Positions 25,562-34,645 are shown, numbered from the stretch's first letter. The stretch is 64,000 nucleotides of DNA from VRUE01 sp035605695 (GCA_035605695.1 DATNGZ010000041.1:1-64000), one strand, 5' to 3'. The notes: generated from the sequence alone by a model not told the origin. Program-made: numbers and translations.

Positions 25562-26764
25562 TTAGCGGGGGACGAGTCGGTACACGCCGCCGGCCTGGGA
25601 GCAGACGTAGATCCTGCCCCTGCTGTCTTCGCCAAAGGAGGTGGGCGAGGGGACCTCGAGGCCGAGCCGGCGATCGCCGCCGGCGCGGTGTAGGTGGGGG
25701 ACGAGGCTGCGCAGCTGTCCGGAGCAAAAGTCGGAGTAGACGTAGCGGCCGCGCAGCGAGGGCGGGCCGCCGCCGCCGACCACGTAGCCGCCGATGATCG
25801 AGCAGCTGCCGCCGTCGCGGCTGTGGCTATAGGCGATGATCGGCTTGATCGTGCCGCCGGGGTCCGGGGTGCCGCCGTTTTCTTCGCTGTACGGGCTGAA
25901 GCCCTCGAGCGCGTCCCAGCCGAAGTTGGCGCCGCCGGCGGCAGCGACGGTGGTGTAGTCGAGCTCCTCGAAGCGATTCTGGCCGACGTCGGCGATCGCG
26001 ATCCGCGCTCGCCCCTTCGAGCTGTCGAAGGAGAAACGAAAAGGATTACGGAGGCCGTAGCTGTAGATCTCGTCCCGTCCGGCGTTGCCGACGAATGGGT
26101 TGTCGGCCGGCACGGAGTAGGGCTGGCCCCCACTGGGGCGGGGATCGATGCGCAGCAGCTTGCCCAGCAGGCTCTCCCTGTTCTGGGCGTTGTTCGGCGG
26201 ATCGCCCCCGGAGCCACCGTCCCCGGTGCCGAAATAGAGCAGCTCATCGAGGAACTGGAGTTGGCCGCCGTTGTGGTTGGCGTTGACTGGGTGGAGGATC
26301 TCGATCACGCTGCGACGTGAACTGCGAGCGGCCAGCGTCGCGCTGCGGCGCTGGAATTCCTCGACCCGAATGTTGCCGCGTTCATCCGTGTAGTAGACGT
26401 AGAAACGGCCACTCTGGGCGTAGTCGGGCGGGAAGGCGATCGAGAGCAGCCCGCGCTCGCCGCCGTCGTCGCCAACCAGGCCGCTGATGTCGAGGAAGGG
26501 ATGCCCGAGCTTGCGGCCTTCGCGGACGATCTGCACCGTGCCGCGCTGCTCGACCACGAAGAGCAGCTTGGGGAGGCCCGGTGCGCCGGTGACGTAGGTG
26601 GGGCTATCGAAGTTGCCGATCCGTCTCAGCGCCACGCCGCCGACCTGTCGCTGCGCGGGCTCGGTCCGGTCGTGTTGCCCGGCGGTGCCGCAGGCAGGCA
26701 GGGCGACCAGTGCCAGCGCTGCGAAGAGGATGATCGAGGCGGCGCGGCGTCCCACCCGGGACAA
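25562..26764 (-). CDS. PQQ-dependent sugar dehydrogenase-like lipoprotein (GSDH family)
   Basis: 400 residues. A lipoprotein signal (IILFAALALVALPACG) puts it on the outer face of the membrane. The beta-propeller carries GERGLLSIAFPPDY, NHNGGQLQF, GDGGSGGDP, GLRNPFRFSFD and DVGQNRFEE, hallmarks of soluble glucose/sorbosone dehydrogenases using PQQ. These enzymes oxidise aldoses to lactones and donate electrons to the respiratory chain; substrate is not predictable. The start is TTG 26764, 1 nt after the stop of the upstream lipoprotein gene, so translation is coupled. Confidence 0.88.
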   Translation of the reverse strand: MSRVGRRAASIILFAALALVALPACGTAGQHDRTEPAQRQVGGVALRRIGNFDSPTYVTGAPGLPKLLFVVEQRGTVQIVREGRKLGHPFLDISGLVGDDGGERGLLSIAFPPDYAQSGRFYVYYTDERGNIRVEEFQRRSATLAARSSRRSVIEILHPVNANHNGGQLQFLDELLYFGTGDGGSGGDPPNNAQNRESLLGKLLRIDPRPSGGQPYSVPADNPFVGNAGRDEIYSYGLRNPFRFSFDSSKGRARIAIADVGQNRFEELDYTTVAAAGGANFGWDALEGFSPYSEENGGTPDPGGTIKPIIAYSHSRDGGSCSIIGGYVVGGGGPPSLRGRYVYSDFCSGQLRSLVPHLHRAGGDRRLGLEVPSPTSFGEDSRGRIYVCSQAGGVYRLVPR

Positions 26765-26765
26765 G

Positions 26766-27446
26766 CTACTTGGCGTTTTGTTCCGGCTTCTTTTCGACGA
26801 CTTCGCCGCGGCCGTTGACTTCCTTGTTGAGCCGGGCGGAGCTGATCTGCACCGAGAAGGATCCGCCGGGTTTGACCCCGCCGCCGGTCTTCGTCTTGAC
26901 CTGGTTGCCGAGGCCGGCGTCGATTGTGTAGAGCAGGCCGTAGTGACCGCTCCTTACAGCGCTCAGCTTCCAGACCAGGTTGGCGGTCTTGCCCGGCTTC
27001 AGCGGGCCGAAGGCATAGGTCTTCTGGTTCGACGTTTCCGCCCCGCCCGGGGCCGATGAGCCGGCGAACTTCGGGTAGTGCGCGGCGAGCACCCAGACCG
27101 GTCGGTCGGGCTGGGCCAGTTCCGGCTGGGGATCGTGGATCGCGAAGGGCAGCGTCGACGTCCGGCCCTCCTCGCCGCCAACCGAGACGTTGACGATCAG
27201 GGCCGGGACGGTCTTCTTGCCGGTATTGCGGACCCCGATCTTCATCAGCGAGGTCTGGCCGAGGCGCTGGCTGGTCGGAAAGCTGGCTTCGGTGACTTTG
27301 ACCCGGAAGGTGCCGCCCGGCTCGTTCGCATCGGAAGATGATTCCCCGCCGCAGGCGACGGCGGTCAGCGCCAGGAGCGCCGTCAGGGCACCCACGGCCG
27401 CAGCACGAATGCGGCGACGCGGTGCGTGTATGCCATGCCGCCCCAA
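26766..27446 (-). CDS. Lipoprotein with a CARDB-like beta domain, unknown function
   Basis: 226 residues. The signal peptide ends in LLALTAVACGG (lipobox). The mature part (FRVKVTEASFPTSQRLGQTS, KIGVRNTGKKTVPALIVNV) resembles an immunoglobulin-like/CARDB fold, but no catalytic motif is seen. The start is TTG 27446, with a TATGTT hexamer 9 nt upstream. It is co-transcribed with and directly before the PQQ-type dehydrogenase, so it may be an accessory or docking partner; inference only. Confidence 0.65.
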   Translation of the reverse strand: MGRHGIHAPRRRIRAAAVGALTALLALTAVACGGESSSDANEPGGTFRVKVTEASFPTSQRLGQTSLMKIGVRNTGKKTVPALIVNVSVGGEEGRTSTLPFAIHDPQPELAQPDRPVWVLAAHYPKFAGSSAPGGAETSNQKTYAFGPLKPGKTANLVWKLSAVRSGHYGLLYTIDAGLGNQVKTKTGGGVKPGGSFSVQISSARLNKEVNGRGEVVEKKPEQNAK

Positions 27447-27611
27447 AGCGGGCCGAACATAGCACGGGGTCTGCGGCCCTCCGGACCGGCCTCGGGCCGG
27501 GTTAGCCCGATCTCAACAGTCGTGTAACGGTCGGCCTCTGACGCATCGCATAAACTCGGCCGGTGAGTAGGGCGCCGTTGGATGCGGTGCCGCTCTCCGG
27601 AGGAGATGAAC

Positions 27612-28415
27612 GTGAGATCCGCGGTAGACAGGGCATTCCTGCCCGCCAAGTCGCTGTTCGAACAAGTTGGGGACATGATGATCCTCACTGCTCGCACGCT
27701 TGTTTCCGCGGTTAAGCCCCCGTATCCCTACGGCGAGGAGTTCATCGGCCAGTTCCTCTTCGCCCTGCAGCTCTGCTGGTTCCCGCTCTTGGTCTCCACC
27801 GTGGCGTTCGGTTTCGGCGCCCCCGGCCTGCAGGCGGCGAACTTCCTCTCGCTCTTTGGCGCGCTCGATCGGCTCGGCGGCTTCTTCGTGCTCGCCTCGA
27901 TCCGCGAGTTCGCACCCTTCGTCACCGCGGTGGTGGTCGCCGGCGTCGCCGGCACCGCGATCACCGCCGACCTAGGCGCCCGCAAGATTCGCGAGGAGCT
28001 CGACGCCTTGCAGGTGCTTGGCGTCGACCCGATCAAGAACCTGGTCGTGCCGCGCTTCCTGGCGTTGATGCTGATCACCGGCCTGCTCGACATCTACGCC
28101 CTTGTCTTCGGGATCAGCGGCGGCATCATCACCGAGCTGCTCTATAAGCAGCCACTTGGCGGTTTCTTCGCCACGCTCTTCTCCAACGCCTCGATCACCG
28201 ACCTCTGGGGCTCGGTGATCAAGTGCACCCTGTTCGGCGCGATCATCGCCGTCGTCTGCTCTTACAAGGGGATGACTGCGTCCGGAGGCGCCGCAGGCGT
28301 CGGCCGCGCCGTCAACGAGGCGGTGGTGATCGCCTTCATGGGCGTCTTCGCCTTCAACTACGCCTTCACCCAGACGCTGCTCGCAACCAACCCAGAGCTG
28401 CAGACGATTCGATGA
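27612..28415 (+). CDS. MlaE/YrbE-family lipid ABC transporter permease, first copy
   Basis: 267 residues from GTG 27612, which has GGAGGAG at 27599-27605; in-frame ATGs at 27582 and 27606 are upstream of or directly against that site. A TAAACT hexamer at 27551-27556 would give a leader of about 50 nt. The MlaE motifs SIREFAPFVTAVVVAGVAGT, DLGARKIREELDALQVLG and GVDPIKNLVVPRFLALML are present, with about five membrane segments. It is the permease half of an MCE-type lipid importer and overlaps the second permease by 4 bp. Confidence 0.9.
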   Translation: MRSAVDRAFLPAKSLFEQVGDMMILTARTLVSAVKPPYPYGEEFIGQFLFALQLCWFPLLVSTVAFGFGAPGLQAANFLSLFGALDRLGGFFVLASIREFAPFVTAVVVAGVAGTAITADLGARKIREELDALQVLGVDPIKNLVVPRFLALMLITGLLDIYALVFGISGGIITELLYKQPLGGFFATLFSNASITDLWGSVIKCTLFGAIIAVVCSYKGMTASGGAAGVGRAVNEAVVIAFMGVFAFNYAFTQTLLATNPELQTIR

Positions 28416-29209
28416 ACGCCTGGCTCGAGGTCCCGCGCGGCTGGCTCGACTCCTTTGGTGAGATCGCCCGCTTCGGCTCACGCGTCGCGGGCCTCGTCTA
28501 CAGCGGCCGCGTCCTGCGTTTCTTCGGTGAGAGCCTGCGCCAAGCGGGCATCTTGATCCTTGGCTCGGCGCTGATCATCTGGGGCCTCGTCTTCATCCTC
28601 GGCCTGCAGTGCGGCATCGAGGGCGCCTACCTACTGCGCGCCCAGGGCGCCCCTGCATACGCTGGCGTCTTCTCCGCCTGGTGCGACCTGCGCGAGATCA
28701 TGCCCTACGCCTTCGGCTACATGCTGGCGGCCAAGGTCGGCACCGGGATCGTTGCCGAGCTCGGCGCGATGCGGATCTCCGACGAGATCGACGCGCTCGA
28801 GGTGATGGGCGTGCCCCCGGTCACCTTCCTCTGCGCGACCCGCCTGCTCGCCGCCTGGATCGCCTTTCCCTTCATGTATTTGGTCGGGATCGGGATCATG
28901 TACTTCGCCAGCTACCTGGCCGTGGTCCAACAGATCGGCGACGTCTCCTCGGGTGGCTACCTGCTGATCTTCTGGATGTTCCAGAACCCCCCGGATCTGG
29001 TCTTTAGCTTGATCAAGGGGATGTTCATGGCGACGGCCATAGTCATGGTCGGCTGCTACTACGGCTACACGGCTTCGGGAGGCCCGGTAGGGGTCGGCAC
29101 CGCAACCGCGAAGTCGATGGTCCTCAACATTGTCTTGGTCCACATCATCGGGATGCTGGGCACCCTGGTCTTCTGGGGAGCAAACCCACGCGCGCCGATA
29201 GGAGGCTGA
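28412..29209 (+). CDS. MlaE/YrbE-family lipid ABC transporter permease, second copy
   Basis: 265 residues from ATG 28412, overlapping the first permease (ATGA). The motif YMLAAKVGTGIVAELGAMRI, then SDEIDALEVMGVPPVTFLCA, is the MlaE signature region. Paired YrbEA/YrbEB permeases are standard in actinobacterial mce loci, where they work with MCE-domain tethers and an MlaF-type ATPase. The ATPase follows 8 bp downstream. No MCE-domain gene is in the window. Confidence 0.9.
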   Translation: MNAWLEVPRGWLDSFGEIARFGSRVAGLVYSGRVLRFFGESLRQAGILILGSALIIWGLVFILGLQCGIEGAYLLRAQGAPAYAGVFSAWCDLREIMPYAFGYMLAAKVGTGIVAELGAMRISDEIDALEVMGVPPVTFLCATRLLAAWIAFPFMYLVGIGIMYFASYLAVVQQIGDVSSGGYLLIFWMFQNPPDLVFSLIKGMFMATAIVMVGCYYGYTASGGPVGVGTATAKSMVLNIVLVHIIGMLGTLVFWGANPRAPIGG

Positions 29210-29217
29210 CCTAACCT

Positions 29218-30198
29218 ATGTCTATGTCCATGGACGATCCGACCCAACCCGAAGACGCCGAGTTCGAGGCCGAGGCGGAAACGACTGCCGAGGTTGCCGA
29301 GCCCGTCGCGCCGGCCGATCACAGCGGCCCCTACATCAGCGAGGACGGCCTGACGATGGGGCGCGACTTCGTCATTCCCGGCGTTGATCCCTCCGAGGCC
29401 GATCCCTACCGCTTCCACACCGGGCGCAAGCGCGACCACGGCGGCGAGGACGCGATCGAGATCATCGACCTGGTCAAGCAGTTCGGCCGCGCCCGCATCC
29501 TCAACGGTCTCAACCTCGGCTTGCCCGAGGATCAGATCTCGATGGTGTTGGGCCCGTCGGGCACCGGCAAGAGCGTGCTGATCAAGCACATCGTTGGCCT
29601 GCTCTACCCCGATTCCGGTGACGTGCTCGTGCACGGCGAATCGATCCCGAACATGACTGACGACGAACTCTTCGAGGTGCGCAAGAAGTTCGGCCTGCTC
29701 TTTCAGGACGGCGCCCTCTTTGGCTCGATGAACATCTACGACAACACCGCCTTCCCGCTGCGCCAGCACACCGACAAGAGCGAGGAAGAGATCGGCGAGA
29801 TCTGCAACCGCCGGCTCAAGGAGGTCGGGCTCTCTGAGGCGATCTACAAGATGCCGAACGAGCTCTCCGGCGGCATGCGCAAGCGCGCTGGCTTCGCCCG
29901 GGCGCTGGTCCTGGAACCGGCAATCGTGATGTTCGACGAGCCCGACTCCGGCCTCGACCCGGTGCGCACGGCGCTGCTCTGCGAGCTGGTCCGCGAGGTC
30001 CACGAGGAGAACGGCGGTTGCTACCTGGTGATCAGCCACGACCTCAACACGGCGCGGCGCGTCTCCGACTTCATCGCGGTGCTCTGGAACGGGAAGATCG
30101 TCGAGTCGGGCCCCAAGGAGGAGCTATTTGACTCCGAGAACCGCTTCGTCTCGCAGTTCCTCAACGCGGACGTCACCGGTCCGCTCTCGATGGATTGA
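29218..30198 (+). CDS. MlaF-like ABC transporter ATP-binding protein
   Basis: 326 residues. After an acidic, low-complexity N-terminal extension of about 75 residues, the ATPase core shows Walker A LGPSGTGKSVLIKH, Q-loop LFQDGALFGSMNIYDNTAFP, signature LSGGMRKRAGFARAL and Walker B VMFDEPDSGLDP with the switch His in VISHDLNTARR. The GALFxSMxVxDN-type Q-loop segment is typical of MCE-associated ATPases. It energises the two upstream permeases. The stop overlaps the TTG of the MMPL gene, so export or import of lipid by both systems may be linked. Confidence 0.92.
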   Translation: MSMSMDDPTQPEDAEFEAEAETTAEVAEPVAPADHSGPYISEDGLTMGRDFVIPGVDPSEADPYRFHTGRKRDHGGEDAIEIIDLVKQFGRARILNGLNLGLPEDQISMVLGPSGTGKSVLIKHIVGLLYPDSGDVLVHGESIPNMTDDELFEVRKKFGLLFQDGALFGSMNIYDNTAFPLRQHTDKSEEEIGEICNRRLKEVGLSEAIYKMPNELSGGMRKRAGFARALVLEPAIVMFDEPDSGLDPVRTALLCELVREVHEENGGCYLVISHDLNTARRVSDFIAVLWNGKIVESGPKEELFDSENRFVSQFLNADVTGPLSMD

Positions 30199-32729
30199 GC
30201 GCAATTGCGGCGTGGGCCGTCCGCCACGCGCGGCTGGTCCTGGTGGTCTCGGCGGTGCTTGCGGTTGCGACGGCGGTTCTGGCGACGCAGCTCGATACCG
30301 ATGCCGGGACTAACACCCTCCTCGACACGAGTAGCGAGAGCTACCGGGCGACGGAACGGGTGCGCGAAGTCTTCGGCGAAGAACCCGTCGTCGTGGTCGC
30401 TCAGGGTGACCTGCAGGAACTGATCCTTACCCCGAATCTCGGTCGCCTGCTGCGGCTCGAGGGGTGCCTTTCGGGCAACGTGCCCAAAGGGGCGAAGCCG
30501 ATCCCGGGGCCCTGCACGGAACTGGCCGAACTGGACCCGGTGCAGTTCCTAGCCGGTCCGGGGACCTTCCTCAACGAGGCGGTTATCCAGATCGACGAAC
30601 AGCTGGAACGGCTGGCGGCGACGGTGCCCCCCGACCAGCTGCGCGAATTCCTCGTCCAGGTCGCTGCGCGTTACGGGATCACCAGCGCGCCGAGCATCGG
30701 CAACCCCGAATTCCTCGCCGCGGTGGTCTTCGACCTGCGTCGCTCGCGCGGCACGCCGAAGTCGAAGCTCGCCTACATCTTCCCGAACGACCACACGACG
30801 CAGATCGTCCTGCGCCTGCGTCCGGACCTCAGCGACGCCGAACGCAGTCGCGCCCTCGGCCTGATCCGCGAAGCGGTCGACGACACGATTCCGCGCCAGG
30901 CCTGCACCTTCAAGGGGCAGCCAGAGGCCTGCTTCGCCCTGCGCGGTGGCACCTACACGATCTCCGGCGCCCCAATCGTGATCGAAGGCCTGGCCGGCGC
31001 CCTTAAGGACGCGTTGCTGATCCTCTTCGCCGTGGCGATCCTCGTCATGGCCCTGACTCTGTTGCTGGTCTTCCGCTCGCGGCTGCGCCTGCTCCCGCTC
31101 GCGATCGCCCTGGCCGCGGCCGCCTTGACCTTTGGCCTGCTCGAGCTCTTCGGCGGCTCGCTGACGATCGCCTCGATCGCGACGCTGCCGATCCTGATCG
31201 GGTTGGTGGTCGACTATGCGATTCAGCTCCAGGCTCGCTTTGACGAGGCAGTGTCGGGCGGCTCCGACTTGCTGGAGGCGGCCCGCACGGCGGCCGGCCG
31301 GGCCGGCCCGACGATTGCCGTTGCCTGTCTCGCAACGGCCGCTGGATTCCTCGCTCTCCAGCTCTCTCCAGTCCCGATGGTCCGCAGCTTCGGCTTGTTG
31401 CTCGTCCTTGGTATTGCCATCGGCTTCGGGTTGGCGCACACGGCTGGGTTCGCGGCGTTGGGGCTGAGGTCCGGGACGGGACGAGGGGGTGCCCCTCCGC
31501 TTGCTGGGTTTTTCGCCGCCGGGTTTCCAGCGCTCGCTGAGTGGTCTGTGCGAAAAACAGGACGCCGCGCGCATCCGGGGCACCCCCTCGTCCTGTCCGA
31601 GCGTCTCTTGGGACTCGCTCTTGGGCATCCGCGGCGGGTACTTGCCGTCGGTGCCGCTTTTGCCGTTATCGGGTGGGGGCTGGGTACGCAGATCGGGACG
31701 GTCTCCGATATTCGGTCGTTGGCGCCGCAGAACCTGCGTGAGGTAAGTGACCTGAACCAGGTGCAGGAGGCAACCGGCGTTTCAGGTCAACTCCAGGTCG
31801 CGGTTGAAGCCCCCGACTTCTCCGATCCGGCGACGATTCGCTGGATGGCGGACTTCAAGCAGCGCGTGCTGAGGGAGAACGGATTCACTGATCCACGGCC
31901 CAGCTGCCTGAAGGCCGAAATTTGCCCCGGTCCCGCGCTCTCCGATTTCCTGATCAGTGGCAAAGGGGAGGAGCAGCTGACCCAGGCCGACGTCCGCGCA
32001 ACCCTGCGTGAACTGCCCACGTACAGCCTCGAGCAGCTTGCACCGGTCGATCCGAAGACCGGACTGCCGGGGCATCTGGCCTTGTTGAGCTTCGGTATCC
32101 GCGCGCAGTCGCTGGAGGATCAACAGGCGCTGATCGACCGGGTGCGATCCGAGGTGGGGGAGCCGGGTGCGCCAGGTGGGCCGCCGGAGGGTGTGAAGGT
32201 TCGCTTCGCCGGACTGCCGGTGATCGCCGCCGCCGCGGCCTCTGATCTTTCCAGTAGTCGTTACTGGCTAACGCTCGCCGGACTCGTTGCTGTGGCGCTG
32301 GTCCTGCTCCTTGCCTACCGTTCGTTCAAGCGTGCGCTGGTTCCACTTATTCCTGTGCTTCTTGCGACTGGTTGGTCGGCGCTGGTGCTCTGGTTGAGCC
32401 AGATCCCGCTCAACCCGATGTCGGCGGCGCTGGGGGCGCTGACGATCGCGATCGCCACTGAGTTCAGTGTCATCCTCGCTGCCCGGTTCCGGGAAGGGCG
32501 TGATGAGGGGCTTGGGGTTCCGGAGGCGATTCGTGCTGCCTATGGCCGCACCGGGCCAGCGGTTCTCGCCTCGGCTGTGACGGTCATCGCCGGCTTTGCG
32601 GTCCTGATCGCCAGCAACGTGCCGATGCTTCGCGACTTTGGCTTTGTCACCGTGATCGACCTTGCCGTGGCGCTGCTGGGCGTGATGATCGCTCTGCCGG
32701 CCGCGCTTGTCTGGCTGGAGGAGTCGTGA
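30195..32729 (+). CDS. MMPL/RND-family membrane transporter (HpnN-like)
   Basis: 844 residues from TTG 30195. It has RND topology: one segment, a large extracytoplasmic loop (about 40-280), six segments, a cytoplasmic linker, then a repeat of the same pattern from about residue 470. LPILIGLVVDYAIQLQARFD and ALTIAIATEFSVILAARFREG are the paired RND motifs. HpnN-type proteins move hopanoids or other lipids. The linker between halves contains the in-frame palindromic element C (31474-31598). Overlaps with the ATPase gene upstream and the TlpA-like gene downstream indicate one operon. Confidence 0.88.
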   Translation: MSAIAAWAVRHARLVLVVSAVLAVATAVLATQLDTDAGTNTLLDTSSESYRATERVREVFGEEPVVVVAQGDLQELILTPNLGRLLRLEGCLSGNVPKGAKPIPGPCTELAELDPVQFLAGPGTFLNEAVIQIDEQLERLAATVPPDQLREFLVQVAARYGITSAPSIGNPEFLAAVVFDLRRSRGTPKSKLAYIFPNDHTTQIVLRLRPDLSDAERSRALGLIREAVDDTIPRQACTFKGQPEACFALRGGTYTISGAPIVIEGLAGALKDALLILFAVAILVMALTLLLVFRSRLRLLPLAIALAAAALTFGLLELFGGSLTIASIATLPILIGLVVDYAIQLQARFDEAVSGGSDLLEAARTAAGRAGPTIAVACLATAAGFLALQLSPVPMVRSFGLLLVLGIAIGFGLAHTAGFAALGLRSGTGRGGAPPLAGFFAAGFPALAEWSVRKTGRRAHPGHPLVLSERLLGLALGHPRRVLAVGAAFAVIGWGLGTQIGTVSDIRSLAPQNLREVSDLNQVQEATGVSGQLQVAVEAPDFSDPATIRWMADFKQRVLRENGFTDPRPSCLKAEICPGPALSDFLISGKGEEQLTQADVRATLRELPTYSLEQLAPVDPKTGLPGHLALLSFGIRAQSLEDQQALIDRVRSEVGEPGAPGGPPEGVKVRFAGLPVIAAAAASDLSSSRYWLTLAGLVAVALVLLLAYRSFKRALVPLIPVLLATGWSALVLWLSQIPLNPMSAALGALTIAIATEFSVILAARFREGRDEGLGVPEAIRAAYGRTGPAVLASAVTVIAGFAVLIASNVPMLRDFGFVTVIDLAVALLGVMIALPAALVWLEES
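31474..31598. repeat. Long inverted repeat inside the MMPL gene (element C)
   Basis: Outer arms 31474-31495 and 31577-31598 match at 21 of 22 bases; inner arms GTTTTTCGC (31508-31516) and GCGAAAAAC (31550-31558) pair too. It is in frame, encoding about residues 427-468 of the linker between the two RND halves. The outer arm shares TCCGGGGCACCC with intergenic element B, and the layout matches element A. Confidence 0.8.
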
Positions 32730-33385
32730 GGGATCGCTACTCGCTCATCGTCGGTTTGATCTTCGCCGCGATCATCGTGATTGCCGTGCTCAACACGCTC
32801 GAGAACAAGGATGAAGGGACGCTTGGGCTCGACAAGGTGGCGCAGCGCTGGCCGCTGCCCGAGTTCGCGGTGCCCGATGCTGCGGGTCAGCTTGAAGGTG
32901 ACGCGAACGTCGCCCAGGATAACTGTGAAACCTCGCAGGCCCCTTGCCCGGAAAGTGCCCGTCGGGTTCCCGCTTGCCGGCTCCCCACAGCGGGCGCGAT
33001 CCGGGTCTGTGACTTCTTCGGCCGCCCCTTCGTGCTCTCGTTCTGGTTCTCGCGCGGCGGCAACACCTGCACTGAACAGCAGGACGTGGTCGACCAGGTC
33101 TACGAGCGGTACCGTGGGCGGGTGAGCTTCCTTTCGTTGGACGTGCGCGATGACCGCGACACCGTTCGCGAACTGATCCGTCGCCGTGGCTGGAGGATGC
33201 CGGTCGGCTATGACCGTGACGGCGCCGTAGGCGCCCTCTACCGGGTTGGCCTCTGTCCTACCTTCGCTTACGTCTACCCCGGCGGCACCCTGCAGGACGC
33301 CAGTATCGGCGAGCTCACCGCGCCGCAGCTCGAAGTGCATATCGATCAGCTGTTGCGGGCGACCCGGGTCGCGGAGGGGGGCTGA
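32726..33385 (+). CDS. Membrane-anchored TlpA/AhpC-like thioredoxin-fold protein
   Basis: 219 residues. One N-terminal membrane anchor (about 8-22) precedes an extracytoplasmic thioredoxin fold: RPFVLSFWFSRGGNTCTEQQ, DVVDQVYERYRGRVSFLSLD and GLCPTFAYVYPGG with the cis-Pro loop. The CxxC active site is reduced to a single Cys (NTCTEQ), with several additional cysteines before it, so it may be a one-Cys redoxin rather than a disulfide reductase. The GTG start overlaps the MMPL stop by 3 bp, placing it in the lipid-transport operon. Confidence 0.75.
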   Translation: MRDRYSLIVGLIFAAIIVIAVLNTLENKDEGTLGLDKVAQRWPLPEFAVPDAAGQLEGDANVAQDNCETSQAPCPESARRVPACRLPTAGAIRVCDFFGRPFVLSFWFSRGGNTCTEQQDVVDQVYERYRGRVSFLSLDVRDDRDTVRELIRRRGWRMPVGYDRDGAVGALYRVGLCPTFAYVYPGGTLQDASIGELTAPQLEVHIDQLLRATRVAEGG

Positions 33386-33386
33386 G

Positions 33387-34055
33387 GTGGACGCCGAAGC
33401 CGCGGGTTCAGAGCTCGACCCGGAGCTCTCCCCCGAACAGGGCTGGGTCGCCCCCCACATCGCCGCCGAGTTCCCCGGTCTCGGCCTCGCCTGGGTAGAG
33501 GTCGACGGTCGCCAGGCGCGAACCCCGAAGCCGGTGCTACAGCGCCTGCGCGATCTCTCCGATCGCTTCTACGGCTCGCACGCGATCCACATGCGCGAGC
33601 GACCGATCCCCTGGGCCTACCGGGTCTTCTTCCGCCAGATCGGCCTCGACCCCGATCGCACCCGCACTCCGGTCGAGCAACTCGCCCTGGATCGCCTCCA
33701 CGACGGCGCCTTTGCCAGCCGCGGTATGCCCGTCGATGCGCTCACGATCGCCACGGTCGAGACCGGCGTTGCGCTGCGTGCCTTCGATGCCGGCAAGCTC
33801 CGCGGTCGCCTCTGTATCCGCGACTCGGCCCCGGGCGAGTCGCTGCCCGGCAAACCGGGCAAGCTGGCCCAGGGAACGCTGACGATCGCCGACGAACGGG
33901 CGCCGCTGGAGCTCCTCTTCGGCGCTACCGCAGCCGATGGATCGCTGGAGGAGGCGACGAGGCGCATTGCCGTCGTCGCGGTCCAGGTCAAGGGCGTGCC
34001 CCAGGCCGCCGTCGACGAGGCGCTTTGGATTGCCTGTGCGGCGATCGAGGCCTGA
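33387..34055 (+). CDS. B3/B4 (PheT-like tRNA-binding) domain protein
   Basis: 222 residues from GTG 33387. The sequence SDRFYGSHAIHMRERPIPWA, then YRVFFRQIGLDPDRTRTPVE, is the B3/4 domain found in phenylalanyl-tRNA synthetase beta chains and in free-standing proteins. Free-standing B3/4 proteins are thought to edit or bind mischarged tRNA, but most are uncharacterised. The start lies 1 nt after the TlpA-like stop, so it may be co-transcribed with it. Confidence 0.8.
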   Translation: MDAEAAGSELDPELSPEQGWVAPHIAAEFPGLGLAWVEVDGRQARTPKPVLQRLRDLSDRFYGSHAIHMRERPIPWAYRVFFRQIGLDPDRTRTPVEQLALDRLHDGAFASRGMPVDALTIATVETGVALRAFDAGKLRGRLCIRDSAPGESLPGKPGKLAQGTLTIADERAPLELLFGATAADGSLEEATRRIAVVAVQVKGVPQAAVDEALWIACAAIEA

Positions 34056-34131
34056 GCGCGCCTGAACGACGTTCCTTAACCAGTTTCTCGTTTTCAGCGG
34101 CGGGCTGGTGATTTACACTCGATTCGTTCTT

Positions 34132-34626
34132 ATGCCGGATCTGCTCGATCGAGAGACGCTTACTACGCTTCGAGTGGGAGGCGACGAGCGCCTCGCGCGC
34201 GCCGAGCTGCGGCGGCAGATCGCCCGGCTCGAGCACCAGCTCTCCCGTTTGGCGGTCGAGGCATTTCCGCGCGTCGCGATCGACACCGCGGTTGACGGTC
34301 ACTTCACCGAGCCGCGGGTGGCCGGTCTCGACGAGCTGGAGCAGGTGCGTGACGCGCTCGCTGAGCGGATCTCGACGGCTCGCGATGCGCTGAAGTCTCA
34401 GAACGAGCTGGAGACCAGCAATCGCGAGCTGCTGCGCCGCATGTTGGCGGCGCCCGCCGAATACAAGTGGCTGCGGATCTCACGCGCCGATGTCGGTGAG
34501 CCCGGCTGTGGGCACTGGCACTCGCGACCCCGCCTCGGCCCGCTGGGGATGCTGATGGGCTGGTGGCGGGTCAAGGTCTCATCCGGATGTCCGTTATCCG
34601 CACGGCTTGCGGCCGTTGAGCGATAG
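34132..34626 (+). CDS. Hypothetical coiled-coil protein
   Basis: 164 residues from ATG 34132; TACACT at 34114-34119 lies 12 nt upstream, giving a very short leader. The N-terminal two thirds are charged and helical (LRRQIARLEHQLSRL, LDELEQVRDALAERISTARD), probably a coiled coil. The C-terminus is a distinct motif, EYKWLRISRADVGEPGCGHW, then RPRLGPLGMLMGWWRVKVSS. No family recognised; the GCGHW block with His and Cys could bind a metal. It is followed by a small membrane protein gene on the same strand. Confidence 0.6.
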   Translation: MPDLLDRETLTTLRVGGDERLARAELRRQIARLEHQLSRLAVEAFPRVAIDTAVDGHFTEPRVAGLDELEQVRDALAERISTARDALKSQNELETSNRELLRRMLAAPAEYKWLRISRADVGEPGCGHWHSRPRLGPLGMLMGWWRVKVSSGCPLSARLAAVER

Positions 34627-34645
34627 GGGGTCGCCAAGGCGAGGG

